Below, in pieces: positions 38,396 through 48,479 of a stretch of 64,000 nt of DNA; within the stretch, counting starts at the first letter, position 1; every line of letters starts with the position of its first letter. The stretch is taken from positions 62,001 through 126,000 of the forward strand of contig JAQQTI010000004.1 of the NCBI GenBank assembly GCA_028561875.1, written 5' to 3'. A model generated the notes under the pieces. It did not search any database. It worked only from the letters and a program-made list of their open reading frames with translations, and was not told the DNA's origin. The position numbers and the translations under genes were made by a program. Source of the stretch: Methanomassiliicoccaceae archaeon COG_1. Lineage in GTDB: Archaea; Thermoplasmatota; Thermoplasmata; Methanomassiliicoccales; Methanomethylophilaceae.

Positions 38396-39298
38396 ATGCT
38401 CGACGTTCTCTTCCTCGGGACCGGGGCGAGCCTCCCTTCCCGGGACAGGGCGCTCCCCGGCGTGGCGGTGCGCAACGGCCCCGACATCGTCCTCTTCGAC
38501 TGCGGGGAGGGCACGCAGAGGCAGATCATGGTCTCGCCGTTCTCCTTCATGAAGCTGAGGGCGGTATTCGTCACGCACATGCACGGGGACCACTTCTACG
38601 GCCTCCCCGGGCTGCTCCAGACCATGGGGATGATGAACCGGAGGGAACCGCTCACGGTATGCGGGCCGGAGGGCTTCTCCGCGGCGCTCGGAACGGCGCT
38701 GGGGCTGTGCGAGGGGGAGATCCCCTACGAGCTGGACGTGCGCGACGTATCCCCGGGGGACGTCGTGCGCGCCGGGCGGATGGGGGTGTCGGTGTTCGCT
38801 ACCGACCACGGCATCAGATCCCAGGGGTACGTCCTCCGCGAGCCGGACTCCACGGGCCGCGTGGATCCGAATAAGGCGAGGGCGCTGGGCCTCCCGAGCG
38901 AAGACGTCCGGAGGGTCGTCGGCGGGGAGGCCGTCGGCGGCGTCTCCTACGCGGACATCGCCGCCCCCGACCGGAGGGGAGCGTCCCTCGCGTACACCGG
39001 GGACACGCGGCCCTGCGTCACCCTGGACGAGGCGGTCGCCGGGGCGGACGCGATCGTGCACGAGTCCACCTACTCGGCCGACGACGCGGACCTCGCCGGG
39101 AGGTACCTGCACAGCACCTGCGCCGACGCGGCCGCCGCTGCCGCGAGGGCGGGCGCGAAGGCGCTGTTCCTCGTGCACGTGAGCAACCGCTACAAGGATC
39201 GGAGGAGGCTGCTCGAGCAGGCGCGCGCGGTGTTCCCGGAGACGTATGTGCCGGAAGACCTGGCACTGTACCATGTGACGCGGAATGGGGTCAGATGA
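38396..39298 (+). CDS. rnz: RNase Z, tRNA 3' endonuclease
   Basis: 300 residues of the metallo-beta-lactamase fold. LFLGTGASLPSRDR at the N-terminus, the zinc motif THMHGDHFYGLPGLL, AYTGDTRPC, HESTYSADDADL and LVHVSNRYKD are all typical. Removes 3' trailers from tRNA precursors lacking CCA. Begins ATG 38396 behind GAGG. Arginine codons were read in full with no CGA. Converges on the HTH-CBS gene with a few bases of overlap. Confidence 0.94.
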   Translation: MLDVLFLGTGASLPSRDRALPGVAVRNGPDIVLFDCGEGTQRQIMVSPFSFMKLRAVFVTHMHGDHFYGLPGLLQTMGMMNRREPLTVCGPEGFSAALGTALGLCEGEIPYELDVRDVSPGDVVRAGRMGVSVFATDHGIRSQGYVLREPDSTGRVDPNKARALGLPSEDVRRVVGGEAVGGVSYADIAAPDRRGASLAYTGDTRPCVTLDEAVAGADAIVHESTYSADDADLAGRYLHSTCADAAAAAARAGAKALFLVHVSNRYKDRRRLLEQARAVFPETYVPEDLALYHVTRNGVR

Positions 39299-39866
39299 GC
39301 TTGAGGATGTCGGCCTTCGTGATCATGCCGACCAGCTTGCCCTTCCTCGCCACGAGGACGGCGGGGCTGTCGCTCATTATCGCCGTCACCGACGACATCG
39401 GCGTGTTCTCCGCCACGAGGGGGAAGGACTCGTCCATTATGCACGAGACGGAAGCGTCCTTGAGGTCGTCCATGGTCTTACCGCCGCGGATCATGTCGAA
39501 TATCCCCCTCTCGGAGATGCTCCCCACCGGCGTGTCCCCCGTCAGGACCGGCAGCTGAGAATAGCCAGCGGTCCTCATCAGCTCCGAGGCCACCCTCACC
39601 TTGTCCGTGCTCTGGACGGTGACGATGTCCTTGGAGGCGACGTCGGCGGCGGTGACGTCCCTCCTCCCGCCCTTGGCCATGTCGTCGAGGGTCTCAAACA
39701 GTTTCACGACGGTGTCGTAACTCGCCGATATGCGCCCCCTCTCGATTTTCGCGATCGTGCTCTGGCTGATGCCGGATTTCCTGGAAAGCTCGGTCTGGGT
39801 GACGTCCATGGCCTTGCGCATCCTGCGTATGTCCGAAGCGGGCGGGAATTTCATGCCAGCAACCAT
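39291..39866 (-). CDS. XRE-family regulator with two CBS domains
   Basis: 191 residues. Helix-turn-helix at residues 10-60 (MDVTQTELSRKSGISQSTIA), then paired CBS domains (SQLPVLTGDTPVGSISERGI; AVLVARKGKLVGMITKADIL). CBS pairs bind adenosine nucleotides, AMP, ATP or SAM. The neighbour across the divergent promoter is SAM synthetase, so control of metK by an adenosyl ligand is a reasonable guess. Ends at TGA. Confidence 0.87.
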   Translation of the reverse strand: MVAGMKFPPASDIRRMRKAMDVTQTELSRKSGISQSTIAKIERGRISASYDTVVKLFETLDDMAKGGRRDVTAADVASKDIVTVQSTDKVRVASELMRTAGYSQLPVLTGDTPVGSISERGIFDMIRGGKTMDDLKDASVSCIMDESFPLVAENTPMSSVTAIMSDSPAVLVARKGKLVGMITKADILKLI

Positions 39867-39966
39867 GGGTATATTCTTATTAGAATATTTCCGTCAGAGC
39901 CATTTATTAACCCCTATAGACTGACGCACCCCAGGAGCCCTGAACGGGCGTACGGAGTGTTATTCC

Positions 39967-41208
39967 ATGGCTTCGAAGAAGAAGAACATCTACGTCAACG
40001 GGATCGACCAGGTCCCCGTGCCGATGAGGCAGATCGAGATCGTCGAGAGGAAGGGGGTCGGCCACCCCGACTCCGTGGCCGACAACATCGCCGAGACCGT
40101 CTCCCAGGCCCTCTGCAGGATGTACAAGGGCGAGGTCGGCCACGTCCTCCACCACAACACCGACCAGACCGAGGTCGTCGCCGGCCGCGCCCGCTCGCAG
40201 TTCGGCGGCGGCTGCATCATCAAGCCGGTCTACGTCCTCATGGACGGCCGCGCCACCACCGTCATCGACAAGAAGGGCCGGGAGACACTCCTCCCGGTCG
40301 AGTCCACCGCCCTCAGGGGCGTCAGGGAAATGCTGAGGAGGGAGTACCCGCTCCTCGACCTGGATTCCGACATCATCCTCGACACCAAGCTCGGCATGGG
40401 GTCCGACGACCTCACCGGCGTCTACAAGGCGTCGAACTACCTGTCCAACGACACCTCCTTCGGCGTCGGGTACGCCCCGTTCTCCATCACCGACTCCCTC
40501 ACCTACGAGACCGAGAGGTTCATCAACGGGAGGGCCTACAAGAAGAGGCTCCCCGAGGCCGGCCAGGATGTCAAGGTCATGTGCTCCCGCGTGGGCGACA
40601 GGATAACCATGACCATCGCCTGCGCCATGGTCGACAGGTTCATCGACGACCGGGACCACTACCGGTCCGCCGTGGACCAGCTCGCCGCCGACGTCAACGA
40701 GAACGCCCTCGACGTGATAAGCAGGGCGGGCTCCGGCGTCAGCCTCAAGGTCGAGGTCAACACCGGCGACGACTACAAAAGGGGCGTCCTCTACGCGACC
40801 GTCACCGGCCTCTCGCAGGAGAACGGCGACGACGGGTCCGTCGGCCGCGGCAACCGTTGCAACGGCCTGATCACCCCGTACCGTCCCATGTCCATGGAGG
40901 CCACCTCGGGCAAGAACCCCATCACCCACGTCGGGAAGATATACAACGTGCTCTCCTCGATCATCGCGAAGGACGTGGCCAGGAAGGTGAAGGCCGAGGC
41001 GGAGATCCACGTCAGGCTCCTCTCGCAGATAGGGCACACCATCTCCGACCCCCTAAACGCCGCCATCGACATAATCGCGCCGGGGGCCGACGAGAACCCC
41101 AAGCTCCCCAAATGGCGGCAGGAGGCCTATTCCGTCGCCGCGGACTGGCTTGACAACATTGATAAAGTCTCCGAGGATATCATCAATGGCAAGATAAGGA
41201 CGTTCCGA
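39967..41208 (+). CDS. mat: Archaeal S-adenosylmethionine synthetase
   Basis: 413 residues, the normal archaeal length. VERKGVGHPDSVADNIAE, HHNTDQTEVVAGRARSQFGG, TKLGMGSDDLTGVYKA and GRGNRCNGLITPYRPMSMEA are archaeal MAT motifs. The protein ends NGKIRTF, followed by CGA at 41206-41208 and at once a perfect GC hairpin. Under the standard code the frame continues 216 codons across the whole next gene. No CGA among the roughly 25 arginine codons before it. Confidence 0.94.
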
Positions 41209-41228
41209 GGGCGCCCGCGCGGGCGCCC
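41209..41228 (+). terminator. Hairpin right after the CGA end of SAM synthetase
   Basis: GGGCGCCCGC directly followed by GCGGGCGCCC, a 20-base perfect palindrome starting on the base after CGA. Its position marks the end of the coding region independently of the codon argument. Confidence 0.75.
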
Positions 41229-41260
41229 GAGGGGGCCCGCGCCATCCCTGGGTGGACGAA

Positions 41261-41851
41261 ATGAAGATCATGGATATTCCCGCGTTCGGGCCGATGTTCC
41301 GGTTCACGGACGCCAACGTGTACTACTCCCTCTACCTGCTGTCCGACGGCAGGCGCATGGGGAGGAAGAGGCTCGCCGAGCTATCCGGCGTGGGGGAGGG
41401 GAGCATGAGGCGCATCCTCGAGAAGTTCCGCGAATGGGATTTCGTGACCATCAGGCAGACCGGCATAACCATCACCAAGGCCGGCCTGAACTTCCTCGAC
41501 CAGGTGCCGCTGAGGCTCGTCAACGTCGACCTGAGCAGCTCGGGATCCGTCGTCGGCGAGTACGCCCAGGGGATCATCGTCTACGGGGTCTCCAGCAAGA
41601 TCGGCAACGGCATGGAGCAGCGCGACGCCGGCATCAAGGCCGGGGCGGACGGCGCCACCACCATCGTGATCCGCGGCGGCAAGCTCATGATCCCGCCGGA
41701 CTGGGACATGGACGAGCGCACCCCGGAGCTCGCCTTCACCATCCGCAAGCAGACCGGCATCACCGAGGACGACGTCATCATCGTCGGCGGTGGCAGGGAC
41801 AAGATAACCGCCGTCGAGGCCGCCCTCAACGCCGCCTTCGAACTCATATGA
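41261..41851 (+). CDS. DUF4443 winged-helix protein
   Basis: About 196 residues. N-terminal winged helix (RKRLAELSGVGEGSMRRILE, FREWDFVTIRQTGITITKAG), then the DUF4443 ligand-like domain (AGIKAGADGATTIVIRGGK, IIVGGGRDKITAVEAALNAA). An archaeal family of unknown role, probably a regulator. ATG 41261 or GTG 41252. Ends at TGA, and the next gene starts two bases later. Confidence 0.82.
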   Translation: MKIMDIPAFGPMFRFTDANVYYSLYLLSDGRRMGRKRLAELSGVGEGSMRRILEKFREWDFVTIRQTGITITKAGLNFLDQVPLRLVNVDLSSSGSVVGEYAQGIIVYGVSSKIGNGMEQRDAGIKAGADGATTIVIRGGKLMIPPDWDMDERTPELAFTIRKQTGITEDDVIIVGGGRDKITAVEAALNAAFELI

Positions 41852-41852
41852 G

Positions 41853-42806
41853 ATGAAGCACCAGCTCAGCTGGTCCGTCTTCGAGGGGTTCGACGAGATC
41901 CCCGGCCGCGGCTCCCTCGGGAGGAGGCTGGGCGCCCTCGGCGTCGACGGCCTGGAGCTTTTCACCCTCTTCCAGCCCGTGGAGGGCCGTTACAGGGTCC
42001 CGCAGGTGACGTCCGTCCATCTGCCATACGCCGTCGACTGGGTCTCTGCGTGGGAGGGCAGGAGCTACGAGGGCGAGCCCGACGACGTGCGCTACTTCTC
42101 GTTCGGGCGCGACCGGGAGGAGATGGTCTCGAACCTCTGCTCGGCGATCCGCCACGCCGCCGACGTCTCCCCCGCCTACGGCGTGCTCCACGCGGGCAAC
42201 GCCGATATGCGCCGGGTAATGGAGCGCGTGCACGAGGGGAACGACGCCAGGGTGCTCGGGTACTTCGCGGAGATGATGAACCGCGTGGCGTCCGAGCTCG
42301 GGGGCGAGCCCCCGTTCAGGATAGCGTTCGAGAACCTCTGGTGGGACGGCCTGAAGCTGAGGGAGCCCTCCGAGTGGAGGCTACTCGAGGGGAAGCTGGA
42401 GTTCGGCAACTGGGGTTTCGCCCTCGACACCGGGCACCTGATGAACACGTGCGACCGCGCCGTCGACGAGGAGTCCGCGATCGACGGGGTGCTCCGCATC
42501 GTCGACCGCTATCCGCAGGACATGAAGGACAGGATCGGCACGGTGCACCTCGTGCTCAGCACAACGGCGGAGGCGAGACGTTCGTTCGACTGCGTCCCCC
42601 GCGGGGAGGGGGAGCCGTTCTCGGATTTCCTGAGGAGGGTCGGCGAACGCGCCGCGAGCATAGACCAGCACCGCCCGTTCTCCAGCCCGAAGGCGGCGGA
42701 GATCGTCGACGCCGTGCGCCCGGACTTCGTGACGCACGAGCTCTACGGGCGTCTTTCAGGGGATCGCTTCGGCGACCTGCGGCAGCAGCGCGCCCTCTTC
42801 CCGCGA
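41853..42806 (+). CDS. Sugar-phosphate isomerase-like TIM-barrel protein
   Basis: 317 residues of the xylose-isomerase-like (AP endonuclease 2) superfamily: SVHLPYAVDW, YGVLHAGNADM, RIAFENLWWDGL and WGFALDTGHLMNT place the metal ligands Glu, His and Asp along the barrel. The substrate cannot be told. The fold ends near FVTHELYGRLSGDRFGDLRQ, and CGA follows at 42804. The standard frame would continue 183 codons through the next gene's TATA box and coding region. Confidence 0.8.
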
Positions 42807-42858
42807 AGCCGCTTCCCGGGCTCCCGGCCGCATCGCGGCGAGGGAGTCGGCGGCGGGG

Positions 42859-42872
42859 GGATATTATATCCC
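42859..42872 (+). promoter_or_regulatory. TATA box of the GT87-like gene
   Basis: GGATATTATATCCC, a clear archaeal TATA element about 70 bases before ATG 42940. It would lie inside the preceding gene if CGA 42804 were read as Arg. Confidence 0.7.
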
Positions 42873-42939
42873 GTGGCGATTCCGGACCGTGATTGGTTTG
42901 CGGGGAGGAAGGAGGCTGCGCCCGCCCGACATCCCGGGG

Positions 42940-44229
42940 ATGAGCGAGCGCGGGCGCGACTACGTCCTGTGCGTCGGCATGTTTGCCGCGGCGCTAGCCG
43001 TGATGTACGCGGTGGTACGCGTAGCCGGCATACCTTCGAGCGTGTACGAGGGGTACTTCCCGTACGCCGACGCGATGATGCACCACGTCGTCCCCTACAC
43101 CGAGGACGTGCACGTCTACGGCGGCATGCACGAATGGGAGTATCCCCCGCTAGCCTACCCGTTCCTCCTGGTCCCGCGGCTCTTCGCGGCCACCGCCGGC
43201 GGGTACGAGGCCGCGTTCATGGTCATGGTCGGTGCGTTCTTCGCCGCCGGGCTGTGGTGCATGGAGATCTTCGCCGGTGCCATGGGGAGGGGCAGGCTCA
43301 GGTGGATGCTCGTCTACACCGCGCTCATGCTCCTCATGGTGGAGTTCGTCGGTGACAGGTATGACATCATCCCCGTGGTCCTGACGATGCTCTCCGCCGC
43401 GCTCCTGGTGCGCGGGAGGACGGGAATGGCCTTCGCGGCGCTCGCGGCCGCGGCGCTCACGAAGCTTTACCCCGCGGTGCTGCTCCCTATCCTTCTGATA
43501 TGGCTGCTGTCGAAGGGCGAGAGGGGGCGGGCGCTGACGGGGGCGGCCGTTTTCGTCGCAGCGACCCTCGCCATGCTCGCCCCGTTTTACGCCCTCGGCG
43601 CCGACCCGCTCGAGTTCCTCAGCTACCACACCGACCGCCCGCTCGAGGTCGAGTCTCTCGCGTCGTCCGTCATCGCCGCGCTCTCGTTGCTCGGGCTGAC
43701 CGAGATCGACGTGGAGTTCTCGTACGGGTCGGACAACCTGGTGGGCCCCCTGCCCGACGCGGTCGGGCCCTTCGTCCTTCCGACCATGGTCGCTCTTACG
43801 GCGTTCTCGTACGTGGTGTTCGCGCACGTGCTCTGCCGCAGGAGGCCGGAGGGGTTCGACCACGCCGACCTCGCTTCCGGGTGCCTGCTCGCGGTCCTCA
43901 TCTTCGTGGCGTTCGGGACGGTGTTCTCCGGCCAGTACATGATGTGGCCGGTGCCGTTCCTGCTGCTGTTCCTCATGGCGAACGAGGGGACGGAGGCGGG
44001 GGGCCGTATGCAGTGGCTCTTCCTCGCCGCGGTCATCCTCACCGACGTGTGTTTCGGCGTGAACTTCGGCATGAGGGGCGAGGGCGAGGACCTGTCGGCG
44101 GCGGGGATACTCGTGATACTCGCCCGCAACGTCCTGATGTTGGCCATGGCTTGGCTCGCCCTCGGGCGCATACGGAGGGGGGCGCCCGGCGTCGGGCCCG
44201 AAGAGCCAGCCGAAGAACCAAACGCTTAA
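42940..44229 (+). CDS. GT87/DUF2029-like polyprenol-linked glycosyltransferase, membrane protein
   Basis: About 429 residues with some ten transmembrane helices. The EWEYPPLAYPFLL motif after the first luminal loop and the DxR-like DRYD segment are features of GT-C enzymes such as mannosyltransferases that use polyprenyl-phosphate sugars. Probably acts on cell-surface glycans or glycolipids. ATG 42940 is chosen over GTG 42889 because of its distance from the TATA box. Ends at TAA, one of three in the core. Confidence 0.8.
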   Translation: MSERGRDYVLCVGMFAAALAVMYAVVRVAGIPSSVYEGYFPYADAMMHHVVPYTEDVHVYGGMHEWEYPPLAYPFLLVPRLFAATAGGYEAAFMVMVGAFFAAGLWCMEIFAGAMGRGRLRWMLVYTALMLLMVEFVGDRYDIIPVVLTMLSAALLVRGRTGMAFAALAAAALTKLYPAVLLPILLIWLLSKGERGRALTGAAVFVAATLAMLAPFYALGADPLEFLSYHTDRPLEVESLASSVIAALSLLGLTEIDVEFSYGSDNLVGPLPDAVGPFVLPTMVALTAFSYVVFAHVLCRRRPEGFDHADLASGCLLAVLIFVAFGTVFSGQYMMWPVPFLLLFLMANEGTEAGGRMQWLFLAAVILTDVCFGVNFGMRGEGEDLSAAGILVILARNVLMLAMAWLALGRIRRGAPGVGPEEPAEEPNA

Positions 44230-44253
44230 AACAGAGCATAGGATGAGCCCGCT

Positions 44254-44895
44254 ATGGACAAGAGGCTCTGGTACGTTCCCGCCCTCGCCGTGGATGCGGC
44301 GATGCTCCTGCTGGGCCTCTACGAGGACGACACCGTCGTGCAGACTTACTCAGCGATCGCCCTGGTGCTGACGGCGCTCCTCCTCCACTCGTGCAGGGAG
44401 GGGGTCATAGACCCGAGGGTCCCGCTCTTCGCGGCGTTCATGCTCGCCGCGACCTCGTTCGCGCTGCTGTACGCCCTCAACTTCGATGGGGCGATCTACG
44501 ACACGGCTACGTACGACCCCGTCACGCAGGAGGGGGAGTTCAGCACCGGCAAGAAGGTCTACGCGCACGTCGAGGGCATCGTAATCTGGCTCATATCCTA
44601 TCCGCTCGCCTACCTCGCCACCGTTTGCATCGCGGTGCTGTTCGGTTCCAGGCTCAACGGGTACCTCGCGGGCGGGTTCCTCGTGTTCAACAGCGAGGCG
44701 TTCACCTCCCTGATGCTCATCGCCCTATCGGTAACTAACAAGGACCAGCTCGGGGAGACGTTCTTCTTCGTGGACGAGCTCGCCTACATGTTCACCGGGC
44801 TGGTGCTCTCGTTGATCGCCGGGGTGGCCATCGTCCGCTCCTTCAGGGGACGGGGCTTCATGGTATCGCGGGAGCATCTGGAGGTGGGCGATTGA
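44254..44895 (+). CDS. Integral membrane protein of unknown function
   Basis: 213 residues with about six transmembrane helices and a single longer polar loop ([20 protein letters not shown]). No family recognised. Its TGA overlaps the start of another membrane protein, so the two likely form a complex. Confidence 0.75.
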   Translation: MDKRLWYVPALAVDAAMLLLGLYEDDTVVQTYSAIALVLTALLLHSCREGVIDPRVPLFAAFMLAATSFALLYALNFDGAIYDTATYDPVTQEGEFSTGKKVYAHVEGIVIWLISYPLAYLATVCIAVLFGSRLNGYLAGGFLVFNSEAFTSLMLIALSVTNKDQLGETFFFVDELAYMFTGLVLSLIAGVAIVRSFRGRGFMVSREHLEVGD

Positions 44896-45575
44896 AATTC
44901 GGGGACGAGGGAGACCGCAAGGCCGCCGTCGCCTTCTGGGCCGTCGAGGTTGCGATTTTCGCGGCCATGTTCGCCGCCGTCGCCGGGGGCGTCGCACCCG
45001 GTTTGGAGTGGCACCCCGCCTGGTACCTCGAGGCCACCTGCGTGATGTGCGCCCTGCTGCTCAGCGTCATCCCGGCCCTGAGGCTGGCGGGGGCGGTGAA
45101 GATGCCGTGGTGGCTCAACATCCTCCTCGCGGCCGACGTTTACGTCTACTCCGTATCCCTGCTGCTCGGTTACTACATGAACCCCGACACCATGGGCTGG
45201 TGGGGCTTCTTCGGGCATGTGCTGTCATCGATGAGCGTGGGCGCCGTGGTGTTCCTGGCCCTGTGCCTGATCGAGAAGCACTCCCCGCCCCATGTCACCT
45301 TAGGCAGCAACGCGGCGATCCACTGCTACACCCTCATGATCTCCCTCGCCTTCGGCGGGGTATGGGAGGTCATGGAGGGGTACGTGGACGTCATCGCCGG
45401 GGACAGCATCATGGTCTACGGGAACTTCGACACCCTCGACGACCTGAGGGCGGACCTGCTAGGCAGCGCCATCATGGTGTTCATAGCCGGCCTGATGATG
45501 AGGGGGAGGACGGCCGCCGACATCGCCGGTACGACCTACATGCGCAATCCCCTGAAGGGGCGCGGGGAGCAACGA
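44892..45575 (+). CDS. Membrane protein, DUF2238/YjdF-like
   Basis: 227 residues with about six helices. [18 protein letters not shown] and [19 protein letters not shown] resemble the WExxE/DTxxDLxxDxxG motif of DUF2238 proteins. Function unknown. Ends at CGA 45573 after NPLKGRGEQ. Reading on would pass through the TATA box of eL40 and add 36 unlikely residues. Confidence 0.75.
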
Positions 45576-45586
45576 GGCTCTGGCCA

Positions 45587-45600
45587 ACCCTTTTATATCC
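45587..45600 (+). promoter_or_regulatory. TATA box of eL40
   Basis: CCCTTTTATATCC, about 35 bases before the eL40 ATG. A textbook archaeal promoter placed 12 bases after the CGA that ends the membrane protein. Confidence 0.75.
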
Positions 45601-45631
45601 CCTGCATATTGGCACTTCAGAGGAACCAAAG

Positions 45632-45781
45632 ATGGCACGTTTCAAAGAGGCCGAGCACAGGCTCCTGGACAAGTCCGTCTGCATGAACTGCTATGCGACG
45701 AACCCTCCGAAGGCCACCAAGTGCCGCAAGTGCGGCTACAACAACCTCAGGCCCAAGGCTAAAGAGAGCAGGAAGCAGTAA
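45632..45781 (+). CDS. rpl40e: Ribosomal protein eL40
   Basis: 49 residues with the C4 zinc motif CMNC ... CRKCGY and the basic end AKESRKQ. Large-subunit protein. Ends at TAA, then a GC hairpin. Confidence 0.93.
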   Translation: MARFKEAEHRLLDKSVCMNCYATNPPKATKCRKCGYNNLRPKAKESRKQ

Positions 45782-45809
45782 TCCGACCTTCCGGCCGCTC
45801 ATGCCACGG

Positions 45810-45834
45810 CCTGCCCGCCCCTCCGGGCGGGCCT
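45810..45834 (+). terminator. Hairpin after eL40
   Basis: GCCCGCCC and GGGCGGGC around a CTCC loop. The remaining 200 bases up to 46028 hold no gene that I can support. Confidence 0.55.
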
Positions 45835-46027
45835 TCCCCCCGATCGTCGGTCGCCACGTCCGCCGAAGCCGGGGCGGGCAGCGCCGGAACCCGTTGACGG
45901 CACGGATTCCAGTCCGCCGTCCCACGCGGAATCGGACACGCTGGCACTCGTCGTTCTTTCTGCGAGCGTCGCCCCCGGTGTCCCGACCGGCGGCAGGTCC
46001 GCACCAGGGGGCCGGCCCCCGCCCGCC

Positions 46028-46040
46028 CAATTATATACTC
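46028..46040 (+). promoter_or_regulatory. TATA box of the receiver-DUF835 gene
   Basis: CAATTATATACTC, about 27 bases upstream of the predicted transcription start and 38 bases before GTG 46067. Confidence 0.7.
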
Positions 46041-46066
46041 GCGCTCGATTGCGAGTGGCATACCGG

Positions 46067-46981
46067 GTGAACCACTTGAAAGCGCTGATCATCGAGGACA
46101 GGGAGGCCATGCGCTCCATGTTCTGCGAGATCCTCGAGAAGAGGAAAGTCGAGTACACGGTGGAGGCGACCGTAGACGACGGGCTCAGGCACGTCCGCGA
46201 TCCGTCCTACAAGATCGCCATCGTCGACTCCGCCGCCGACGGCGGCGACGGGATGAGGTTCGTGAGCGAGGTCGTGCGCCTCGCTAGGCAGGACGAGTCC
46301 CGCTCCGGCCGGCGCTACAGGGTCGAGGAGGGCCCGGGCATAATCTTCGTGCACAGCATGTTCGAGAAGGCGCCCGAGGACTGCGTTTCCGTGAGGGCGG
46401 ACCTGGTCATGCCCTTCGACGAGGCGCAGCTCGTGGCCGCCCTCGAGAAGGCGATGCCCAAGGGCGAGAGGCTCCCCGACCCTGCGATGGAGTGGAACCA
46501 CTCCGTATCCGATCCGGAGTCCGACCTCAACAACCGGGACATCGTCTTCGGCGAGTCCTACGTGTTCTTCCAGCAGGGCCCGAACACCATCCGGCAGGTG
46601 ATGGGGTCCTTCGCGCGCGCCGGGTACCCCATGCTGCTGATCACGGCGGGGAGGGCCAAGGTGGCGAGGGAGAGGTTCGGCCTCGACCGCGGTGCGGAGG
46701 TGTTCACCCTCTCGGGGAACAGCTACCCGCTCGGTACGATGGTCGACCGCGTGCGCGCGTTCGTCGAAGGGCACGAGCAACCGGTGATCGCGATAGACGA
46801 CCTAGACAACGTCATCGAGCACAACGGCACCGAGCGCGCCCTGCGCGCGGTGCAGGAGGTGCTCTCGATGAAGAGGGTGGCGAGGCTAACGCTGCTGGTC
46901 TCGGTGGACGGCGACCTCCTCCCGGAGAACGTGAGGGGTCTGCTCTCGAGCATGATGGTCCGGTACAGCAAGGAGGATTGA
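46067..46981 (+). CDS. Receiver-like domain plus DUF835 protein
   Basis: 304 residues. Residues 1-125 look like a response-regulator receiver (LKALIIEDREAMRSMF, KIAIVDSAADGGDGM with the candidate phospho-Asp, DLVMPFDEAQLVAAL). Residues 150-300 match DUF835 (YVFFQQGPNTIRQVMGSFAR, PMLLITAGRAKV, PVIAIDDLDNVIEHNG), a family common in Thermoplasmata and often joined to signalling domains. GTG 46067 fits the promoter. TTG 46076 is possible. TGA just before enolase. Confidence 0.78.
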   Translation: MNHLKALIIEDREAMRSMFCEILEKRKVEYTVEATVDDGLRHVRDPSYKIAIVDSAADGGDGMRFVSEVVRLARQDESRSGRRYRVEEGPGIIFVHSMFEKAPEDCVSVRADLVMPFDEAQLVAALEKAMPKGERLPDPAMEWNHSVSDPESDLNNRDIVFGESYVFFQQGPNTIRQVMGSFARAGYPMLLITAGRAKVARERFGLDRGAEVFTLSGNSYPLGTMVDRVRAFVEGHEQPVIAIDDLDNVIEHNGTERALRAVQEVLSMKRVARLTLLVSVDGDLLPENVRGLLSSMMVRYSKED

Positions 46982-46985
46982 TTCA

Positions 46986-48272
46986 TTGGCGAAGATCGAG
47001 AAGGTATGGGCGAGGGAGGTCCTCGATTCCAGAGGCAACCCCACCGTGGAGGCCGTGGTCACCGTAAACGGGCACGACGTCTCCGCAATCGCGCCGTCCG
47101 GCGCGTCGACCGGCATGTGGGAGGCGAACGAGCTCCGCGACGGCGGCCCCCGCTACGATGGGAGGGGAGTCGAGAAGGCGGTGCGGAACGTCCGCACTTC
47201 GATCGCGAAGGCGATAACCGGCATGGACCCCACGGACCAGAGGGGCGTGGACGAGGCCATGATGAGGGCGGACGGCACCGAGAACAAGAGCGTCCTCGGC
47301 GGCAACGCCACCACGGCGGTCTCCTTCGCCGTGGCCAAGGCCGGGGCGTACGTTCAGGGCAAGGAGCTCTACCAGTACATCGGCGGCGACCATATGACCC
47401 TCCCGGTGCCGATGTTCAACATCATCAACGGCGGCAAGCACGCCGGGGGCAACCTGGAGATACAGGAGTGCATGATCATACCCGCCGGCGCGGAGTCCTT
47501 CTCCGAGTGCCTGAGGATGGCGGCCGAGACCTACATGTCCCTCAAGGCGATCCTGAAGAGCAAGTACGGCGTGGGCGCGATCAACGTCGGCGACGAGGGC
47601 GGGTTCGCCCCGCCGGTAAACACCGTCTCCGAGGCCCTTTCGACGATCGTCTCCTCCATCACCGACGCGGGCTACGTGCCCGGAGAGGACGTCTACCTCG
47701 GCATCGACTGCGCGTCGTCCGAGTTCTACGACGGGAAGACGGGGAAGTACCGCGTCGACGGCATGAAGCTCGACGCCGGCGAACTCGTCGACCACTACAA
47801 GGACATCATCGGCCAGTTCCCCCTCGTGAGCATCGAGGACCCCTTCGAGGAGAACGACTTCGCGACCACCGCGGATCTAACGAGGCAGGTCGGGAGGGAG
47901 GTGCAGATAGTCGGCGACGACCTGTTCGTCACCAACCCCAAGAGGCTGAGGGCGGGCATCGAGGCCGAGGCCGCCAACGCCCTCCTCCTCAAGGTCAACC
48001 AGGTCGGCACGGTCACTGAGGCGCAGGACGCCCGCGACCTGTGCGCGGAGAACGGCTACAGCGTCGTCGTCTCCCACCGCTCCGGGGAGTCCGAGGACAC
48101 CACGATCGCCGACCTCTCCGTCGGGTGGGGCACCGGTCAGATAAAGACCGGGGCGCCCTGCCGGGGCGAGAGGACCGCGAAGTACAACCGCCTGCTGAGG
48201 ATCGAGGATCGCCTCGGCCCGGACGCGGTCTTCTACGGGAGGAAGGCTCTGAAAGCTCCTTCGGCGCCCCGA
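46986..48272 (+). CDS. eno: Enolase
   Basis: 428 residues. ARSVLDSRGNPTVEA-like start (AREVLDSRGNPTVEAVV), GASTGMWEANELRD, VPMFNIINGGKHAGG, VSIEDPFEEND, the catalytic Lys in LLLKVNQVGTVTEA and SHRSGESEDTTIADL. Interconverts 2-phosphoglycerate and phosphoenolpyruvate. CGA at 48270 comes after FYGRKALKAPSAP, and TGA follows two codons later, so both readings give nearly the same protein. Confidence 0.95.
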
Positions 48273-48479
48273 TCGTGAACGCGCCGCGGCCTCCCGCTGG
48301 TCATATTTAAAAGTTTTCATCAATCCGAGTGCATCGGAGGGCCGCTCCCCCCCTCAGCCGCCGTATAGCGTCCGGATGGTTACAGAACCCTTATATTTCA
48401 TAGACCGGATAGGCGGGCACTCTGCGGGAGCATCACGGATGGGACCTTGGGATACTCGCGCCTGATTCGAACAGCAAAG

